Shown: one piece after another, positions 61,320 to 64,000 of the stretch | Layout of the letters: each line of letters begins with the position of its first letter | How positions within the stretch are numbered: the stretch's first letter is position 1 | Made by a program: the position numbers and the translations under genes | The notes under the pieces: model-generated | What the model saw: the letters and a program-made list of their open reading frames with translations, nothing else | Database searches by the model: none | What the model was told of the DNA's origin: nothing | DNA from: Rhodoferax bucti | GTDB lineage: Bacteria; Pseudomonadota; Gammaproteobacteria; Burkholderiales; Burkholderiaceae_C | Reading direction: 5' to 3' | Assembly (NCBI RefSeq): GCF_005876985.1 | Contig: NZ_VAHD01000001.1 | Location: 620,001 to 684,000 of the forward strand | DNA: 64,000 nt

Positions 61320-62719
61320 CCCAGCTCTCCACCTCCGCACTCACCGCAGACTACGCCGGCCGCCGCGCGCGCCTGGCCGCCCACATCGGCCCGCATGGCG
61401 TGGCGGTGCTGCCCACGGCCCCGGAGCAGCAACGCAACCGGGATGCGGACTTTTTGTTTCGCCATGACAGCTATTTCCATTACCTGAGCGGTTTTGCCGA
61501 GCCGCGGGCTTGGCTGGTGATTCAGGGTGACGGCACCACCACCCTGTTCTGCCAACCCAAAGACCTGGAGCGCGAAATCTGGGACGGCTTCCGCCTCGGG
61601 CCGGATGCAGCGCCGGGCGCCCTGGGCGTGGACGCCGCCTATTCGGTAGACGAGCTGGACCAGCGACTGCCCGCACTGCTGGATGGCGCCGATGCCGTCT
61701 GGTACCCCTTTGCCACCCACAAGGGCCTGGAGACCCGCATCGACGGCTGGCTCAGCAGCCTGCGCGCCCGCGTGCGCTTTGGCACCTTGGTGCCCGAGCA
61801 GGTGCGCGACCTGTGCGGCCCACTGGACGAGATGCGTCTGATCAAGGATGCCTATGAGCAGGACGTGATGCGCCGCGCCGCGCAGATCAGCGCGCAAGCC
61901 CACATCCGCGCCATGCAGCTGTCGGCCCGCATGCTGCGCGAAGGCAAGGATGTGCGTGAATATCACCTCGACGCTGAGCTGCTGCATGAGTTCCGCCTGC
62001 AGGGCTCGCAGTACCCGGCCTACAGCTCCATCGTGGCCGCCGGTGCCAACGCCTGCGTGCTGCACTACCGTGCCGACGCGGCCCCGGTGCGCCATGGTGA
62101 GTTGGTGCTGATTGACGCGGGCTGCGAGCTGGACGGCTACGCCAGCGACATCACCCGCACCTTCCCTGCCAACGGCACATTCACCGGCCCGCAGCGCGCG
62201 CTGTATGACCTGGTGCTGGCCTCGCAAGTGGCCGCTGTGGAAGCCACCAAGGCCGGTGCCCGGTTTACCGACCCGCATGACGCGACCGTCAGGGTGCTGG
62301 CGCAAGGCATGCTGGACTTGGGGCTCTTGAACAAAAACACCGTGGGTAGCTTGGACGATGTGATCGAGAAGCGCGCCTACTTCCAGTTCTACATGCACCG
62401 CACCGGCCACTGGCTGGGCATGGATGTGCATGACTGCGGCTCCTACACCGAGCCGTCTGAGCTGGGCACCAAGCATGTGCGCAAAGACGCGCTCACCGGC
62501 AATGAGATCGTGAACCGGCCCGCGCGCATTCTGCGCAGCGGCATGGTGCTGACCATCGAGCCCGGCATCTACGTGCGCCCCGCGCCGGGGGTGCCGGAGC
62601 AGTTCCACCACATCGGCATTCGCATTGAAGACGACGCCATCGTCACCGACACCGGCTGCGAGCTCATCAGCCGCGGCGTGCCGGTGGATGCCGATGCCAT
62701 CGAAGCGCTCATGAAATAA
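61316..62719 (+). CDS. pepP: Xaa-Pro aminopeptidase
   Basis: 467 residues. The N-terminal domain (RRARLAAHIGPHGVAVLPTAP, then DSYFHYLSGFAEP) controls substrate access. The C-terminal pita-bread metallopeptidase has ligands in LIDAGCELDGYASDITRTF (two Asp), HRTGHWLGMDVHD (His), LTIEPGIYV (Glu) and GIRIEDD (Glu). It removes N-terminal residues before proline. The ATG overlaps the upstream stop (ATGA), so the two genes are coupled. Confidence 0.96.
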   Translation: MTQLSTSALTADYAGRRARLAAHIGPHGVAVLPTAPEQQRNRDADFLFRHDSYFHYLSGFAEPRAWLVIQGDGTTTLFCQPKDLEREIWDGFRLGPDAAPGALGVDAAYSVDELDQRLPALLDGADAVWYPFATHKGLETRIDGWLSSLRARVRFGTLVPEQVRDLCGPLDEMRLIKDAYEQDVMRRAAQISAQAHIRAMQLSARMLREGKDVREYHLDAELLHEFRLQGSQYPAYSSIVAAGANACVLHYRADAAPVRHGELVLIDAGCELDGYASDITRTFPANGTFTGPQRALYDLVLASQVAAVEATKAGARFTDPHDATVRVLAQGMLDLGLLNKNTVGSLDDVIEKRAYFQFYMHRTGHWLGMDVHDCGSYTEPSELGTKHVRKDALTGNEIVNRPARILRSGMVLTIEPGIYVRPAPGVPEQFHHIGIRIEDDAIVTDTGCELISRGVPVDADAIEALMK

Positions 62720-62750
62720 GCGCTGATGCGGGGTTAAAGAATTTGCAGGC

Positions 62751-63185
62751 TCAGGCCTGCAAGTAACCCGTCAAGGCCAGCATCCACAAAGTGCCGAACA
62801 CAAAGGGCAGCGCTTTGGCGGCCCAGGCGCCGCGGTGGCCGGTGTCGCTGTTGGGGGTCAGGTTGCACAAACGCTCCAACCCGGCGGCCACATAGTGGCG
62901 GCGTATGGCCTCGGTGGCGTCAAGTGCAGCAAGAATGCTGACCCCGATGATGGCCGCCACCGCCATGCCGAATACCGGAAAGCCGATCACCAACCAGCGG
63001 TGCTTGTCCAGCGTGAGGCTGCCATAGGCGGTGAACAGCAAGCCTTGCGAGAGGATGAGCCACATGAGCCGGTGGTTCACCAGATTGTCCTCATGCGTCC
63101 ACTGTTCGCGCAGGGCGCGGTACAAATCCCAATCGGCAGCGCGTTGGGTCTCGCTGCTGCTGGTGCTGTTACTGCTGTGGGCCAT
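62751..63185 (-). CDS. Membrane protein of unknown function
   Basis: 144 residues. A hydrophilic Ser/Thr-rich N-terminus, the segment WDLYRALREQWTHEDNLVNHRLMWLILSQGLLFTAYGSL, and three helices (about 42-58, 67-90 and 124-142). No family recognised with confidence. Converges with pepP; a TTGCAGGC-TCAG-GCCTGCAA hairpin overlaps its 3' end. Confidence 0.78.
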   Translation of the reverse strand: MAHSSNSTSSSETQRAADWDLYRALREQWTHEDNLVNHRLMWLILSQGLLFTAYGSLTLDKHRWLVIGFPVFGMAVAAIIGVSILAALDATEAIRRHYVAAGLERLCNLTPNSDTGHRGAWAAKALPFVFGTLWMLALTGYLQA

Positions 63186-63218
63186 TCACCCCTCCAAAAT
63201 GTCCTCAGGCGCTGAACT

Positions 63219-63899
63219 TTACTCCGGGGCGGGGCCGCTCTCGGCGCTTTGTTGTGCCGCCTCCCAATGGCGTTTGGGCAGGTGGTTGCGCAAGCGCTCG
63301 ACCACCAGGTCCACCACCTCCGGCGTGACCTCGTGCGCGAGGAAGGGAATCACATCGGCCGTCACATCCGCCCCCAGGCTCACCAGGTGCTCTGCGGCAG
63401 TCACGGTGTAGCCGTAGTGCATGACGCCATCGGCCTTGCCGTGCACCATGTGCAGGGTGGTGTGGGCATGAGGCGCACGGGGCAGCTGCGCAAACCGGCC
63501 GGACAGGGCTACCACGCGACCGGCCAGATAGGTAGGCTGCTGGGTGGATTCGAGCGCCATGATGGCGCCCTGCGAGAAGCCCACCAGCGCAGTGGCCTCG
63601 GGGCCTACACCGCTGCGGGCCTGCCAGGCCTGCACGGCCTGGACAAAACCGGGCAGGGCCGCAGCCACGCGCTCAGGCCGGCTTTCTTCTGTAATACCGA
63701 TCACCGAAAACCACTGAAAGCCTTGGCCCAGGTCAGAGGCCTGCGGCCCCTCCACGCTGACCACCAAAGCGTCTGGAAACTCACCGGCCAAACGCCGGCC
63801 CAAAGGCACCAGACCCTGCGGTGTGGCGCCCACGCCGTGGTGCAACAAAAACAGTTGTTGGGGGCTGCCCGCAGGCTGTTGGACAACGATATCGCTCAT
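63219..63899 (-). CDS. Alpha/beta hydrolase (YpfH-type esterase)
   Basis: 226 residues. Nucleophile elbow GFSQGAIMAL, oxyanion region LLHHGVGATPQGLVPLG, and His near HEVTPEVVDLVV; the acid is likely the Asp in HGKADGVMHY. This matches the YpfH/carboxylesterase-2 group. The natural ester is not known. It lies 33 bases upstream of the membrane-protein gene on the same strand. Confidence 0.9.
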   Translation of the reverse strand: MSDIVVQQPAGSPQQLFLLHHGVGATPQGLVPLGRRLAGEFPDALVVSVEGPQASDLGQGFQWFSVIGITEESRPERVAAALPGFVQAVQAWQARSGVGPEATALVGFSQGAIMALESTQQPTYLAGRVVALSGRFAQLPRAPHAHTTLHMVHGKADGVMHYGYTVTAAEHLVSLGADVTADVIPFLAHEVTPEVVDLVVERLRNHLPKRHWEAAQQSAESGPAPE

Positions 63900-63938
63900 G
63901 GGGTCACTCCTGCAAAAACGCGAACAAAGAAAACGGAA

Positions 63939-64000
63939 TCAATCGGCCGCACGGCCTGCCTTGCGCAAGGTGATGCGGGCCAACACCAGTGCCACCATAG
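63939..64000 (-). CDS. C-terminal end of a gene that continues past the window
   Basis: The last codons read MVALVLARITLRKAGRAAD before a TGA, in an open frame that runs off the right edge. Too short to identify. It is on the same strand as the esterase gene, about 40 bases upstream of it. Confidence 0.5.
   Translation of the reverse strand, partial: MVALVLARITLRKAGRAAD

Overview
The window looks like chromosomal DNA from a betaproteobacterium of the order Burkholderiales, most likely family Comamonadaceae (Rhodoferax-like). This rests on high GC, beta-type versions of recA, sucCD, hom, tktA and gapA, and a short hairpin repeat scattered through the region. No rRNA, tRNA, transposase or CRISPR array was seen.

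Layout. 1-11 kb is core: a CHASE2 protein fragment, terC, sucCD, argC, recA-recX, a MarR regulator, a TctDE-like two-component system, and the operon SET methyltransferase - birA - SPOR protein, divergent from topB. 14-30 kb is transport and amino-sugar use: a CDF exporter, then a seven-gene minus-strand operon (sugar-binding protein, two permeases, ATPase, BadF-type sugar kinase, SIS deaminase/isomerase, hexose-6-P mutarotase). Divergent from it is a sugar-binding-protein / response-regulator / histidine-kinase module. An RRM protein and a long-leader small gene follow, then nagA with its GntR regulator. The gene content suggests import, phosphorylation, deacetylation and deamination of N-acetylglucosamine-type sugars.

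29.8-43 kb is accessory. A helicase/nuclease remnant ends at an AT-rich two-gene insert (unknown protein plus FRG-domain protein). Next come a DUF2130 protein, a Fic protein whose catalytic His is Tyr, a YdeI-like protein, a YjjJ/HipA kinase, CreA, a VOC pseudogene beside an intact VOC gene, a PNPOx/MocR divergent pair, a DUF2798/MarR divergent pair with two matching operators, and a BRO-N protein under a near-consensus LexA box.

43-64 kb returns to core: hom preceded by a Thr/Ile-rich leader peptide and attenuator, a RIO kinase cluster, a DTW-domain protein, a PglL-type ligase, rarD, a candidate structured RNA, a Crp/Fnr regulator, gapA and tktA, an old yellow enzyme, PBP1A, a small AT-rich patch, a ParA ATPase, a sugar nucleotidyltransferase, pepP and an esterase.

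The main non-genic signals are: (i) a ~50-bp hairpin repeat in 12 copies, several of which supply the stop codon of a neighbouring gene and two of which are read in frame inside genes; (ii) the hom attenuator; (iii) two LexA boxes (recA and the BRO gene); (iv) paired operators in front of the MarR gene; (v) a candidate structured RNA beside rarD.
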